A DNA stretch of 64,000 nt from an uncultured Schlesneria sp. (GTDB lineage: Bacteria > Planctomycetota > Planctomycetia > Planctomycetales > Planctomycetaceae). Below, piece after piece: positions 43,871 through 53,493 of this stretch (positions are counted from its first letter, which is position 1; each line of letters starts with the position of its first letter). A program made the translations under genes and the position numbers. The notes under the pieces are model-generated. The model did no database searches and was not told the origin of the DNA. It saw nothing but the letters and a program-made list of their open reading frames with translations. The stretch spans positions 51,001 through 115,000 of the forward strand of contig CAILLA010000276.1 in the NCBI GenBank assembly GCA_903834925.1. The letters run 5' to 3'.

Positions 43871-45085
43871 GATTTGAGTTGCTAAATCCGGTGCAAGCCA
43901 AACCCAGCGTCCGTTCACCATGGTTCCGCAAACTCGATTTGTCGGGCCAAACAGTTCCGGCTGTGGACTTCGTTGAACTGAATCGGCCAATTGTATCAAA
44001 GTGAAATCGGCCGGCGCTTCATTTTCCGAATGCGGTTTGAAACTCAAGGCGATTCGACCGTTTCGGGAACCTAGTCGCAACAGGTCGAGATGAGTGACAT
44101 CGGTGCGACTAGCCGCAAGAAACTGGAGCTCTGCAAACAGGCTGAGATCGGGGTTCGAGGCGCGACTGTCTGTCCCGATCGCAACACGACCGCCAAGATC
44201 GATCAGGCGTCGCCAGGGATGCTCTGAATGTCCGAATGCCGCATGAGTTCTCGGGCAGTAAACCAATGTCATTTGCGGTTGTGAGGCCAGGAATTTCAGT
44301 TCACGTTCATCGAGATAATTGCCATGAATAACCAGCGAACAAGGAGCATTTGACAGCAATTCCAGATAGTCCAACGGTTTTAGCGGGGATTGAAACAGGT
44401 CATCGCGCCAGACTCCGAAGTCGATCAACATCTCGCGAAACTCACCGCTTCCCTGACAAAGCAGTTCAAGCTCGGCCTTCGTTTCCGCAAGATGCATGGC
44501 CAAGGGGCAGTTGGTCAGCTTGGCGATTTCGACAGATTCACGAACAAGATCCAGATGAGTGCTATAGGGAGCGTGCGGACTGATGCCTCGGGCCTCACCT
44601 TCCGTATCCGTGATATGCGATCTGGCGAGTTCTGTTTGTTGCCGGATCCGTTCTGGGTGAAGACCGAGAACTTCTTGAAAAACAACACCTTTAAACCCGG
44701 GCTTCGCATAATTAGCGGACGACCACCCGACTGTGGAAATCTCACCGAGAATCGTGGTTCCCGATTGCCAGGATTCCATAATACCTGTGCCGATTGCTGC
44801 GCTGGTTAATCCTGGGTTTTCACGACGGTATTTGACGACGTTTCGAATCCAGTCCGTGAACTGACCGGTTGTTGGAATTGGGTGATTCAGGGAACTGAAT
44901 TCGAGGTGTGTATGGGCGTTAACCAGTCCTTCGACCATCGCGACTGGTCCAAGTTCAATTGAGTCCGCTGTTCGACCTGGTTCGATACTTGCGACACACC
45001 CGTCACTCATCCGAACTGTGACGTTGGATTGCGACTCGTCGCCAATAATCAGCCATTCAACGTGATAAGACTGAGTGTCATTCAC
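43859..45085 (-). CDS. Amidohydrolase, TRZ/ATZ or aminodeoxyfutalosine-deaminase-like, 408 aa
   Basis: Metal-dependent deaminase/hydrolase of the amidohydrolase superfamily. Metal and catalytic residues: VNAHTHLEFS (HxH), LAMHLAETKAELE, LVIHGNYLDE and AIGTDSRASN (final Asp), in the order of the chlorohydrolase/guanine-deaminase-like group. ISPHAPYSTHLDLVR is the substrate-loop motif shared with S-adenosylhomocysteine and aminodeoxyfutalosine deaminases. The latter role (futalosine route to menaquinone) is plausible in planctomycetes, but no mqn gene is nearby, so the substrate stays open. Convergent with the class V aminotransferase, overlapping it by 12 bp. Confidence 0.85.
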   Translation of the reverse strand: MNDTQSYHVEWLIIGDESQSNVTVRMSDGCVASIEPGRTADSIELGPVAMVEGLVNAHTHLEFSSLNHPIPTTGQFTDWIRNVVKYRRENPGLTSAAIGTGIMESWQSGTTILGEISTVGWSSANYAKPGFKGVVFQEVLGLHPERIRQQTELARSHITDTEGEARGISPHAPYSTHLDLVRESVEIAKLTNCPLAMHLAETKAELELLCQGSGEFREMLIDFGVWRDDLFQSPLKPLDYLELLSNAPCSLVIHGNYLDERELKFLASQPQMTLVYCPRTHAAFGHSEHPWRRLIDLGGRVAIGTDSRASNPDLSLFAELQFLAASRTDVTHLDLLRLGSRNGRIALSFKPHSENEAPADFTLIQLADSVQRSPQPELFGPTNRVCGTMVNGRWVWLAPDLATQILSH

Positions 45086-45476
45086 CGGAAGACTTGCCTT
45101 GTTTTGTTAGGTCTTGTTTGGCGCTGTTTTTCGTTTGGCGGATAATGTACGACGGATTTAAACGTCATTGGTCATGTTGAACTCGCAAAAACGGACACTC
45201 AAGGTGAGCGGGGAGATTCTTTCATGGAATCTGAATACGAGTTGGGGAACGAAGAATCCGAGGGCTTACGCCTCCCGGCCCACCTGGTCAACGCGCGAAT
45301 GATAACCCAATTCTGAACCCGTCGTCCGACGCACATGAACCGGCTGTGCCGACCCGAGGGCTGACGCGCCCGGTTCACCTAGACTCTCTTTCTAACGAAA
45401 TCATTGAAATGGAAAGACCTTTTTTACAATCACTTATGCGACGATTTTTCACAAACTTTAGATCTCGCACTCGCCC
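45086..45476. other. Gap with two family D palindromes
   Basis: No supported gene. Repeats at 45251-45288 (AATCCGAGGGCTTACGCCTC then CCGGCCCACCTGG) and 45353-45382 (CCCGAGGGCTGACGCGCCCG then GTTCACCTAG). Confidence 0.6.
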
Positions 45477-46709
45477 TCAGGCATGTACGGGCTCTTGAAC
45501 AGCAGCCGCGTCCAAAGCTTTGTAGGCTCCGAAATCATTGAACCAGTATCGTTTGGCAAATCGATAGGCCCAGCTACGCTCCGGGATCTCATGCCCTGGA
45601 CCATATTGCGAGGGGCGGGATTCCATTTGGGTTAATTCTGCCAATGCGGTTTTGCGAGCGGTCTGATCACCTGCCTCGTGACTGACGACCAGTTGATGCA
45701 ATAGATCGGGGCGCTCCAGCACGATACAGCCACGAGTCGACTTCGCGGCGAGTTGCCTGAAATCCTGCAGGAATTCCGACTTGCCGATCACGTCACGAAT
45801 GTGCCGCTTGTCATGGATCGACTCTTTGGCAAACTGAATAATGGGGCAAGGTTCGATCCCGCCCCAGGGATTAATATGGTGCGTTAGACCTGATGCGGCA
45901 GGACAAATGGCCTGGCCTTCTCCGTCGTAGTAGGCATCAATAATGCCGATCGGTTTTTTGACTCGCATGTCAACCACGAACCGCCTGATCCGCAATTGTT
46001 GTTCACGCGTGAGCGAAAGTTCGGGCTGTGGATTTGGCCCCATCGGTCGATAGACATGGAACCACGAATACATGACTCCCATTTCGATCAGACGATCGAG
46101 CCAGGCTTCGTTCACCAGGTCGTCGATATTCGTCTGGCATACACTGGTACAAACACCAGTAATCACCTTGTTCTTCAGGCAGTTTTGCAGGCCTTCCATC
46201 GTTTTCGAAAGAACATCGGGTCGACCTCGACGTTCATCGCTGATGATCTCGGTCCCTTCGACGCTGATCAGTGGGGTGATGTTGCCCAGCCGGCGCATCT
46301 CTTTCGCCACTTCGTCCGTAATGAAGTGACCGTTCGTGAAAACCTGAAAGTAGCAATCCGGGTGAGCAGCCAGGATCTCGAGTAAATGCGGATGCATGAA
46401 CGGCTCACCGCCGACGATACCAAAGAAGCGGTTCCCGACCTCTTTTGACTCATTCAGCAGCCGATTCATCGATTCGACGTCGATTGTCTGTTGCTTTGCG
46501 GCAACGTCGACCCAACAACCCTGACACCGCAGATTGCAGCTGTTGATGACGGAAATGTAGATGAACGGCGGAAAGAATTCCCCTTTTTTCATCCGGCGTT
46601 TGAATCGTTCAACGGACATCATCCCCTGGAAACCGAAGTTGTACGCAAGCTTCCAAAGAAGTCGCTTGTCGGTTTCCACCAGAAGACGCCGGGCCATTCG
46701 TAGATACAT
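45477..46709 (-). CDS. Radical SAM protein with SPASM-like C-terminus, 410 aa
   Basis: S-adenosylmethionine radical enzyme. The [4Fe-4S] motif CxxxCxxC is at Cys58, Cys62 and Cys65 (NSCNLRCQGCWVDVA), followed by FFGIVGGEPFMHPHLLEI, VFTNGHFIT and the SAM-binding region ISVEGTEIISDERRGRPDV. The second half has CPAASGLTHHINPWGGIEPC, a SPASM/twitch-like cysteine pattern for an auxiliary cluster, then a long basic C-terminus ending RYWFNDFGAYKAL. GAGG lies upstream of the ATG. It is oriented like the CobW gene (190-bp gap) and away from the isoprenoid genes. It is not HpnH, whose cysteine motif and N-terminus differ. Substrate unknown; a role in the adjacent isoprenoid locus is inferred. Confidence 0.85.
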   Translation of the reverse strand: MYLRMARRLLVETDKRLLWKLAYNFGFQGMMSVERFKRRMKKGEFFPPFIYISVINSCNLRCQGCWVDVAAKQQTIDVESMNRLLNESKEVGNRFFGIVGGEPFMHPHLLEILAAHPDCYFQVFTNGHFITDEVAKEMRRLGNITPLISVEGTEIISDERRGRPDVLSKTMEGLQNCLKNKVITGVCTSVCQTNIDDLVNEAWLDRLIEMGVMYSWFHVYRPMGPNPQPELSLTREQQLRIRRFVVDMRVKKPIGIIDAYYDGEGQAICPAASGLTHHINPWGGIEPCPIIQFAKESIHDKRHIRDVIGKSEFLQDFRQLAAKSTRGCIVLERPDLLHQLVVSHEAGDQTARKTALAELTQMESRPSQYGPGHEIPERSWAYRFAKRYWFNDFGAYKALDAAAVQEPVHA

Positions 46710-46899
46710 TGCAACAAATCCTCAAGCGGCTTTGATCCGCCAATTCGACCATTGTTCCATCAGCAAAAGGTCCCGCCATTGCACGAGACAATCTACATCA
46801 TATTGAATACCGAAGCATCATACAGCCCGAAGCAAACCTGACGATCACTCAGAACTGACACTCGCCGCGTTGACCGGCCAGTCAACGAGGGATGACATG

Positions 46900-48012
46900 T
46901 TATACGACTCCTGCGGCAGAGATGCGATGCGTCGGTTGAGGCCGACCGGGCCGGAACATCTGAGCTTCGCCGAATTGAGGCGATGCAGTCCGGGCCGAGC
47001 AGATGTCTCGAATGGTCTGTTCAACCAATGTCCCTAACAGTGCAGGGTCGCATGCCACGCGGGCGTTGACAACGAGATCGACATTCTTTGTGCTGATGTG
47101 GGAGGGGAGCGATAGTTCCGGAGGAAGATCTCGACTGACAAGGTTTGCCACGCCGAAGGCTGCATCACTCAGGCCGATCAGCTTGAGATGTGCGACTTCC
47201 AACCCCTGATCGACCAGTCGTTGCTTGAGTCCGCGAATCGCGTCCAGCAACAATTCATCCAATGCGAATTCGACTGGCGACGAAATTTGAACACTACTAT
47301 TGAGCCAACCGAGTTCCGCCTCACCCTCGGCATACGTGTCATAGTCGATGTCGAGAACTCGCCGACCGAATTCGCCGACCTGATCGAGGAACTCGAAATA
47401 CGCGTCGAAACCCTTGCCGGTCTTGGCTGAGACCGCCAGTCTCGGTGTATTGGGATATTGTTGATCCAGCAACGAATGCAATTCCGTCAGTTCTTCTGGT
47501 TTCAACTCGTCGATTCGGTTGATCAGAATCAAGTCTGCCTCTTCGAGCTGTTTCTGCAGGATATAGGCAGCTTTCGGTGAAAACCCGGTCCCCGGCTCAT
47601 TCTTCAGAATCTTTCGCCCCTGGCTGGGCTTAAGAATCACGCCATAAGGGGCGATCTGAAATCTGGATTGATACAATTGCTTCAGGGGCTGAATCACGGT
47701 TGCCACCAGATCCGTGCAACTTCCGACGGGTTCAGCCAGGATCAGGTCTGGAACCTTGTCCTGCCCAATCTTGTCGATCGTCGAGATCAGGTCGGTAAAA
47801 CGGCAGCAGAAGCAGGCACCGGCCACTTCCCCGACTTCGAAGCCTTGTGAGCGAAGCGATTTCGTGTCGACCAGATCTGCTGCCTGATCGTTGGTCACGA
47901 TCCCAACCGACAAGCCTTTCGACATATAATGCCGGGCCAGACGCGCTAACGTTGTGGTTTTGCCGGCACCAAGAAAACCGCCAACCATGATGAAGCGGAT
48001 TGTATGAGACAT
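46900..48012 (-). CDS. CobW/HypB/UreG-family GTPase (metallochaperone-like), 370 aa
   Basis: G3E-family P-loop GTPase. P-loop GGFLGAGKTT (11-20), metal-binding CxCC motif Cys67-Phe-Cys69-Cys70 in GACFCC, Walker B-like LILAEPVGSCTDL and guanine-specificity LILINRIDEL, with a C-terminal CobW-like domain from about 250. Such proteins deliver Zn, Co, Fe or Ni to target enzymes or help load cofactors. The ATG at 48012 starts the core; AAGGCGAC lies upstream, and the frame extends 13 codons further. It is divergent from the DegT-type gene with 116 bp between starts, a shared promoter region. Confidence 0.9.
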   Translation of the reverse strand: MSHTIRFIMVGGFLGAGKTTTLARLARHYMSKGLSVGIVTNDQAADLVDTKSLRSQGFEVGEVAGACFCCRFTDLISTIDKIGQDKVPDLILAEPVGSCTDLVATVIQPLKQLYQSRFQIAPYGVILKPSQGRKILKNEPGTGFSPKAAYILQKQLEEADLILINRIDELKPEELTELHSLLDQQYPNTPRLAVSAKTGKGFDAYFEFLDQVGEFGRRVLDIDYDTYAEGEAELGWLNSSVQISSPVEFALDELLLDAIRGLKQRLVDQGLEVAHLKLIGLSDAAFGVANLVSRDLPPELSLPSHISTKNVDLVVNARVACDPALLGTLVEQTIRDICSARTASPQFGEAQMFRPGRPQPTHRISAAGVV

Positions 48013-48128
48013 CAGTCGCCTTTTGTGAACAGGGTCGTTTGACACACGCATTTGGTTCGCAACATAGTAGACAATGCCACTTCAATGGCATCAAGTAACA
48101 ACGTCAAACAGGTCGAGATCGCGAGAAT

Positions 48129-49334
48129 ATGAACTACCAGAACGCAGAACGCCCAGCGATTCTGGGAGGTATTCCCGTACGCCCGAAAGGTCCACCAACC
48201 TGGCCAAGGAGTGATCCTCAAGTCGATTTCGCAATTCGAAAGTTGCTGGAATCTGGTGACTGGGGTCGATACCACGGTCCGCATGTCCCGGAACTCTGCC
48301 GACGGCTTTCAGAATATCAACAGATTGAGCATGTCCTGCCTTGCAGCAGTGGAACCGTTGCGGTCGAACTGGCACTCAGAGGTTTGGGGGTCGCTGCAGA
48401 GGACGAAGTCATACTCGCTGGATACGACTTTAAAGCAAACTTTCAGAATATACTTTGCCTGCGTGCGACTCCTGTTCTGGTCGATCTCGACCCTTCGACC
48501 TGGCAACTCGACTGCTCGCGACTGGAGACCGCGATCAGCACTCGGACCAAAGCGATTCTGGTCTCACATTTGCACGGTGGCTTCGTGGATATGCCAAAAG
48601 TACGGAAGATTGCGGATGAGCGGGGGATTCCCGTGATTGAGGACGTTTGTCAGTGCCCCGGTGCAAGGCTTTATGGGCGGCTCGCAGGAAATTGGGGTGA
48701 TGTTAGCATCCTCAGTTTCGGGGGAAGCAAGCTTTTGACGGCAGGTCGTGGAGGTGCTGTTTTGACTTCAAGAACTGACATTGCCGAGCGGATCAAGCGA
48801 TATGTCCATCGAGGCAATGACGCGTACCCTCTTTCGGAGGCCCAGGCAGCAATCGTCCGTCCGCAGATCGATCAACTCGATGAATTGAACGAATGCCGAA
48901 GGAAATCTGTACAAAGACTCATATCGCGACTTGCTGACGGTGTTGGATTAACGGTTCTACAACGGCCAGTCGAAAACCTATTGCCTGCGTATTATAAGGT
49001 TGGCTTTCAGTACCGTGGCGAGGACTTTCATGGTATGCCACGGTCCCTGTTCGTGGCGTCATTACGTGCAGAGGGTATTGCATTTGATCCGGGGTTTCGT
49101 GGACTGCATCTCATTCATGCATCTCGTCGATTCCGTGCGGCAAATGAATTGACGCAGGCGAGCCGAGCCGACGCCGAGATGCTGACCTTACATCATCCGG
49201 TACTGGTTGATGGCAACGAAGCAGTTGACGAGGTGGTAGATGCGATTGAAAAGGTTCGTAAATGGTCCAAAGAAATTCAGTCCAGATGTTCGACGATCGA
49301 GAATTCAGGAACTGAACAGACTCCAGTACGATGA
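48129..49334 (+). CDS. DegT/DnrJ/EryC1/StrS-type aminotransferase, 401 aa
   Basis: PLP enzyme family that usually aminates or dehydrates nucleotide-linked sugars. The Schiff-base lysine is Lys201 in ILSFGGSKLLTAGRGG; other family motifs are YHGPHVPELCRRL, CSSGTVAVELALRGLGV, AGYDFKANFQNILCLRATPV and PVIEDVCQCPGA. The FGGSK context is the usual SxxxxK form with small changes. No sugar nucleotide genes lie nearby; instead it heads the plus-strand run that leads into the isoprenoid genes, so amination of a small carbonyl compound for that locus is possible. The next gene starts 79 bp later. Confidence 0.88.
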   Translation: MNYQNAERPAILGGIPVRPKGPPTWPRSDPQVDFAIRKLLESGDWGRYHGPHVPELCRRLSEYQQIEHVLPCSSGTVAVELALRGLGVAAEDEVILAGYDFKANFQNILCLRATPVLVDLDPSTWQLDCSRLETAISTRTKAILVSHLHGGFVDMPKVRKIADERGIPVIEDVCQCPGARLYGRLAGNWGDVSILSFGGSKLLTAGRGGAVLTSRTDIAERIKRYVHRGNDAYPLSEAQAAIVRPQIDQLDELNECRRKSVQRLISRLADGVGLTVLQRPVENLLPAYYKVGFQYRGEDFHGMPRSLFVASLRAEGIAFDPGFRGLHLIHASRRFRAANELTQASRADAEMLTLHHPVLVDGNEAVDEVVDAIEKVRKWSKEIQSRCSTIENSGTEQTPVR

Positions 49335-49413
49335 CTGGCGGGTGATATATCGAACGATCCCATTCAACAATCCGTTGAGGATTCCTGGACTCCGCATACA
49401 GGCATAGGTCAAC

Positions 49414-49872
49414 ATGTCGATCAATGAGAAAACTACAACCTTGACACCGGCCGAAGCCGTGGCACGATGCCAAATCATTTTTGCGCACGCTTGGATGGTG
49501 AGAACGTTCGTCAAACATAGTGAAGTTGTCGAGGACTTTCCTGAACTGATGCAGATCGTTCGAACCGTGTTCGATTCATCACGAGCCTTAGAACCGAAGG
49601 TGGCGGAACCGACGGCTTACCTGGCGATGCTGCGAAAAAAGATTGGGAAATTAAAAGCGGCTGCAGTTCAATTTGGGGTCGATGCCCCACTGGCATCCGA
49701 TCACACTAATTTTCGCCAGGCGGTCATTTCCATGGATGGATGCGTGGTTGAGTTGCAAGCGATCCTCGATTCGTTTCCACCACCATCCATACCATCGATG
49801 CCCGCGAACTTTCACACGAAGGCAAATTCGGTTATCCTTTCCGATGCAGACGCCCCCCCACCTGCCGAATGA
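49414..49872 (+). CDS. Hypothetical helical protein of the isoprenoid locus, 152 aa
   Basis: Not recognised. The first 130 residues look all-helical (TPAEAVARCQIIFAHAWMVR, RKKIGKLKAAAVQFG, FRQAVISMDGCVVELQAIL), followed by a Pro-rich, probably disordered tail (FPPPSIPSMP and DADAPPPAE). No signal peptide or cysteine pattern. It sits between the DegT-type gene and the GcvH-like gene on the same strand with gaps of 79 and 47 bp, so it is a likely member of the same transcript. A scaffold or carrier-interaction role is only a guess. Confidence 0.75.
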   Translation: MSINEKTTTLTPAEAVARCQIIFAHAWMVRTFVKHSEVVEDFPELMQIVRTVFDSSRALEPKVAEPTAYLAMLRKKIGKLKAAAVQFGVDAPLASDHTNFRQAVISMDGCVVELQAILDSFPPPSIPSMPANFHTKANSVILSDADAPPPAE

Positions 49873-49919
49873 TCTCGCCTTAATTTTTCCCTCTTTGTTC
49901 TCGCTCTCGGTGCGTGGTT

Positions 49920-50372
49920 ATGCCTGATTCGCTTGTATTCATGATGGGTAAGTTCGAAGCCCGGATACCGACTGACCGCCATTATTTCGAGTCGCATTTG
50001 TGGGCTCAGTCGAACGGAGATTTATTGCGAGTTGGTTTCACGTCTTACGCCGTTCGGCTATTGCAGGACGTTTACTTCCTGGACTGGCAGATCGACCCCG
50101 ATTCGAACGTTCGTCACAAACAGGCGATCGGTGAGATCGAAAGTTCGAAAGCAACGTCGACGTTATACGCCCCGGCGGATGGGCGATTGGTTCGATTTAA
50201 CGAGGCTTTGCTGAATGACCCCTCCTTGATCAACGCCGATCCTCACGAGCGAGGATGGTTATATGAATTTGCCACTTCGTCGTCGCTTCTCCAACCGGAC
50301 GAATACATAAAGGTATTGGACGCGGGTTGGGAAAAGACGCAACGGATCTTGAAAAGTCAATTTAACGAATGA
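49920..50372 (+). CDS. GcvH-like lipoyl-domain protein, 150 aa
   Basis: Biotinyl/lipoyl fold resembling the H protein of glycine cleavage. SHLWAQSNGDLLRVGFTSYA matches the HxW...G.TdyA region, and GEIESSKATSTLYAPADG holds the expected lipoyl acceptor, Lys77, in the ESsKa turn. The C-terminus (ADPHERGWLYEF) is also H-like, followed by an extra helical tail. No gcvT or gcvP gene is present, so this is not a standard glycine-cleavage operon; H-like carriers of this kind serve sulfur or redox pathways in other bacteria. The ATG at 49920 is chosen over a GTG two codons upstream. Next to a ferredoxin (21 bp gap). Confidence 0.85.
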   Translation: MPDSLVFMMGKFEARIPTDRHYFESHLWAQSNGDLLRVGFTSYAVRLLQDVYFLDWQIDPDSNVRHKQAIGEIESSKATSTLYAPADGRLVRFNEALLNDPSLINADPHERGWLYEFATSSSLLQPDEYIKVLDAGWEKTQRILKSQFNE

Positions 50373-50393
50373 TTTCTTAGAAAGGGCCTTCGC

Positions 50394-51518
50394 GTGGCCG
50401 GAAGAAAAATCAACGTCATCATCTCGCAGGCACCGGGAAAGAACCCCGTCAAGCGACATCTCGAAGAAGAGATCGCTACACAGCTGATCCTTTCGGGGAC
50501 CGCCGAAGTTTCTGTCGTTCCGCACCTTTATGATCTGACTTCGGATCATACGGGGATGTTATGGCTGAAATCGTTGAAAGGGGACCTGGTTGTTCTGGGT
50601 TGGCTGTATCCCCGTGCGATTCGCTGGGTACTCGACCGCAACGGCGTGAAGGGTAAAGTCGGTGAATCTCGATTAAACAAGATCGAAGATGAAAACCAGG
50701 ACGACGACGAGCAACAATCGGCCATCGAAGATCAAGGCGAATCCATATCGCAAGGAATCGGCGCGCTCGACGTTCCAAATCGTTTGGTGTTTGCGATCGA
50801 TTTGCGAGACGACCCCGATCCGCAAACGTACGTCAAAGAAATCGAGCGCATAGCCAATGTCATGACGGTCCCACTCGTTCAAATCTCGGGCATTGGCTTT
50901 CAATCATCGTCGTCAACACAAAATACTAAACCGACGACCAATGGCGAGTCCAACTTGAACGGGACACCCCATTCCAATGGAGTTTCTCACACGAATGGAG
51001 CAACGCACGTTGACCAGTCGACGTCAGTTGAGCAGCCTGCCTCAGCGCCAGTGGTGATTGCGGGAGATGGTATTCGTCGACGCTGGTATCCTGTGATCGA
51101 TTACAGCCGTTGCACGAATTGCATGGAATGCATCGACTTCTGCCTGTTCGGAGTCTACGGCGTTGATTTGCTCGACCGAATTCTTGTTGAGCAAGAAGAC
51201 AACTGCAAAAAGGGATGTCCCGCATGTAGTCGAGTCTGCCCGGCAAACGCGATTGTATTCCCGGAACATAAGACTCCTGGAATTGCTGGTGCAGAGGGTG
51301 GGCCGGTCGAAGATTTCAAGATCGACTTGTCGAAGTTGTTTGGTGCCCCATCGGCACTGGAGATGGCAGTACTGGAACGAGATGTTGAGCTGGTCGCTGA
51401 CGGTCGCGATGCAGTTGGAGCGACTGTCGGAATCCCAAAACGCCAATCGGGTGCTTCGACAAAGCCGAGAGACGCCCTTGACGATCTCATGGATGGATTA
51501 GACGCATTGGATGTGTAA
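50394..51518 (+). CDS. Two-cluster ferredoxin-domain protein with unknown N-terminal domain, 374 aa
   Basis: Residues about 225-300 form a bacterial-type ferredoxin domain with ligands Cys240, Cys243, Cys246, Cys250 (RCTNCMECIDFC) and Cys271, Cys275, Cys278, Cys282 (NCKKGCPACSRVCP), enough for two [4Fe-4S] clusters. The first ~105 residues form an unrecognised alpha/beta domain (KINVIISQAPGKNPVKRHLE, LVVLGWLYPRAIRWVLDRNG), followed by an acidic then Asn/Thr/Ser-rich linker. The start is GTG at 50394 with AAGGG eight bases upstream. The downstream cyclase begins 7 bp after the stop. It probably passes electrons to another enzyme of the locus. Confidence 0.85.
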   Translation: MAGRKINVIISQAPGKNPVKRHLEEEIATQLILSGTAEVSVVPHLYDLTSDHTGMLWLKSLKGDLVVLGWLYPRAIRWVLDRNGVKGKVGESRLNKIEDENQDDDEQQSAIEDQGESISQGIGALDVPNRLVFAIDLRDDPDPQTYVKEIERIANVMTVPLVQISGIGFQSSSSTQNTKPTTNGESNLNGTPHSNGVSHTNGATHVDQSTSVEQPASAPVVIAGDGIRRRWYPVIDYSRCTNCMECIDFCLFGVYGVDLLDRILVEQEDNCKKGCPACSRVCPANAIVFPEHKTPGIAGAEGGPVEDFKIDLSKLFGAPSALEMAVLERDVELVADGRDAVGATVGIPKRQSGASTKPRDALDDLMDGLDALDV

Positions 51519-51524
51519 GCGTTT

Positions 51525-53411
51525 ATGACAACGCCTGCCGGAGTGAGATTGCGCATGTTAAATTTCGACCGCCTTCGCCGAGGATATGAGATCGCGGCGA
51601 CGACGCTTCTTGATGAGGCGACGGTGAATGGAAGATGGGAAGGCGAGCTTTCGTCGTCGCCCCTTTCAACGGCAACAGCGGTGGCTGCATTGCAACTTGT
51701 CGAGCGCAATCAACCTCAGCGTGCCGCAGAATTTGAAACAATCGTCAAAGGGGGATTGAAATGGCTGCTCGAACATCAGAACTCCGATGGTGGATGGGGC
51801 GATACAACGCTTAGCCACAGCAATATTTCGACAACAACTCTCGTCTATTCCAGCTTTCATCTCGCAGGTTATGACGCGAACACAGACGACGTATCAAAGC
51901 AGGCCAAGGCCTATATTGACCGTCACGGTGGATTCGATGCCATTCGAAAGAGATATGGAAAAGACCACACATTTTCGGTTCCAATTCTGACACAGTGTGC
52001 GCTCGCCGGCCTGATTTCCTGGCAAGAATTGCCTCCCTTACCCTTCGAGCTGGGGTGTCTGCCTCACTGGTTTTATCGTTGGATCCACTTGCCTGTTGTC
52101 AGTTATGCCTTGCCCGCACTGATTGCGATCGGGCAGGTGCAGCACTATTTGGCCCCCTCTCGAAACCCATTCATTCGACTGATTCGACAAACGGCGGTTG
52201 GACCGACGCTGCGACGATTAGAGGGAATTCAGCCGGAAAGTGGCGGCTTTCTGGAAGCGACTCCGCTGACGAGTTTCGTCACGATGAGCCTTGCCGCAAT
52301 GAATCAGGCTGATCATCCTGTGGCCCGGCGCGGTATTGATTTTCTCAAGGCGTCAGTACGCGAGGACGGAAGTTGGCCTATTGATACAAATCTTGCGACA
52401 TGGGTTACAACGCTTTCTGTCAACGCTCTACGGCCAGAATCGCTTTCCATGGCACATGCCGACTCGGTTGCGAATTGGTTACTTAACCAACAGCACAGAA
52501 TCGTACATCGCTACACGAACGCCGCACCCGGCGGTTGGGCTTGGACGGATTTATCCGGTGGTGTTCCGGATGCCGACGATACACCCGGTGCGATTCTGGC
52601 GTTGCTCAAACTCAATCCAACTGCAGCAAACCTCGCCCCGTCGCTGGCCGCCGCTGTGAAGTGGCTGCTTGATCTGCAAAATAACGATGGTGGCTGGCCG
52701 ACATTCTGTCGCGGTTGGGGTGCACTTCCGTTTGATCGGAGCACACCTGATCTGACCGCACACGCACTTAGGGCGCTTTACTTCTGGCGAGAAAAACAAG
52801 TTCGCGAACGAGTTGACGCGGAAGAATCAAATCGCGGCTTGATATCTCGAATCGACCGAGCAGTACCAGCAGGATTTGCATACCTGGCAAGGACTCAGCG
52901 ACCGGATGGAACCTGGTTCCCACTCTGGTTCGGCAATCAGTTTTCCCCGGATGAAGAAAATCCTGTATACGGTGTCGCTCGTGTGCTTGCAGCCTATCGA
53001 GATTGGAACCGACTGGACGAATCGGTTCCCCAGTCTGCCATCGCCTGGCTCGCGGAAGTTCAGAATTCGGACGGTGGCTGGGGTGGGGCAAAAAACACAC
53101 CATCGTCGACGGAAGAAACCGCGCTGGCAGTAGAAGCCCTACTACCGTTAAGGAAATACAAAGAATCGTGCGATCGCGGATTGGAGTGGCTGGTTGAACG
53201 AGTCGAGTCAGGAACCTTCCGAAATCCGTCGCCGATCGGTTTGTACTTTGCCAAGCTGTGGTATTTTGAGCGGCTTTATCCAATAATCTTCACAGTGTCC
53301 GTTCTGGCTCGAGCCATCGAGCAAGCAGATCAGACTCAGACAGAATCGTCCGATTCGACTTACCTTGAGGAAGGCGCCGCGATACCATCCGGTCACGCCA
53401 AAAAGACTTAG
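51525..53411 (+). CDS. Squalene-hopene-cyclase-like terpene cyclase, 628 aa
   Basis: Class II terpene cyclase of two alpha-barrel domains. The proton donor motif DxDD is Asp349-Ala-Asp351-Asp352 ([10 protein letters not shown]), and repeated QW motifs are clear: [13 protein letters not shown] near 86, [26 protein letters not shown] and [12 protein letters not shown]. Length fits squalene-hopene cyclase (about 630-650 residues). No squalene-synthesis genes (hpnCDE type) are in the window, so the substrate could be squalene or another linear isoprenoid. An internal ATG at 51555 is an alternative start with GGAG upstream. The gene is tightly packed behind the ferredoxin (6-bp gap) and ahead of the DUF116 fusion. 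Confidence 0.9.
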   Translation: MTTPAGVRLRMLNFDRLRRGYEIAATTLLDEATVNGRWEGELSSSPLSTATAVAALQLVERNQPQRAAEFETIVKGGLKWLLEHQNSDGGWGDTTLSHSNISTTTLVYSSFHLAGYDANTDDVSKQAKAYIDRHGGFDAIRKRYGKDHTFSVPILTQCALAGLISWQELPPLPFELGCLPHWFYRWIHLPVVSYALPALIAIGQVQHYLAPSRNPFIRLIRQTAVGPTLRRLEGIQPESGGFLEATPLTSFVTMSLAAMNQADHPVARRGIDFLKASVREDGSWPIDTNLATWVTTLSVNALRPESLSMAHADSVANWLLNQQHRIVHRYTNAAPGGWAWTDLSGGVPDADDTPGAILALLKLNPTAANLAPSLAAAVKWLLDLQNNDGGWPTFCRGWGALPFDRSTPDLTAHALRALYFWREKQVRERVDAEESNRGLISRIDRAVPAGFAYLARTQRPDGTWFPLWFGNQFSPDEENPVYGVARVLAAYRDWNRLDESVPQSAIAWLAEVQNSDGGWGGAKNTPSSTEETALAVEALLPLRKYKESCDRGLEWLVERVESGTFRNPSPIGLYFAKLWYFERLYPIIFTVSVLARAIEQADQTQTESSDSTYLEEGAAIPSGHAKKT

Positions 53412-53493
53412 CAAATGTCGGTGCCATTTTACGGCCCCAATAACGATCATGCATGCCAGTGATGGCTTGATTTGGACACCTGAAAGGCAGTTT

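Noticed and set aside
45477..46709. HpnH (adenosyl-hopene transferase) assignment for the radical SAM gene next to the cyclase
   Set aside because: The cysteine motif context (SCNLRCQGCWVD) and N-terminus differ from the HpnH pattern I know, and the C-terminus is longer and SPASM-like.
49920..50372. Standard glycine-cleavage H protein
   Set aside because: No gcvT or gcvP in the window, extra C-terminal helix and placement in an isoprenoid operon argue against it, though phylogeny is needed.
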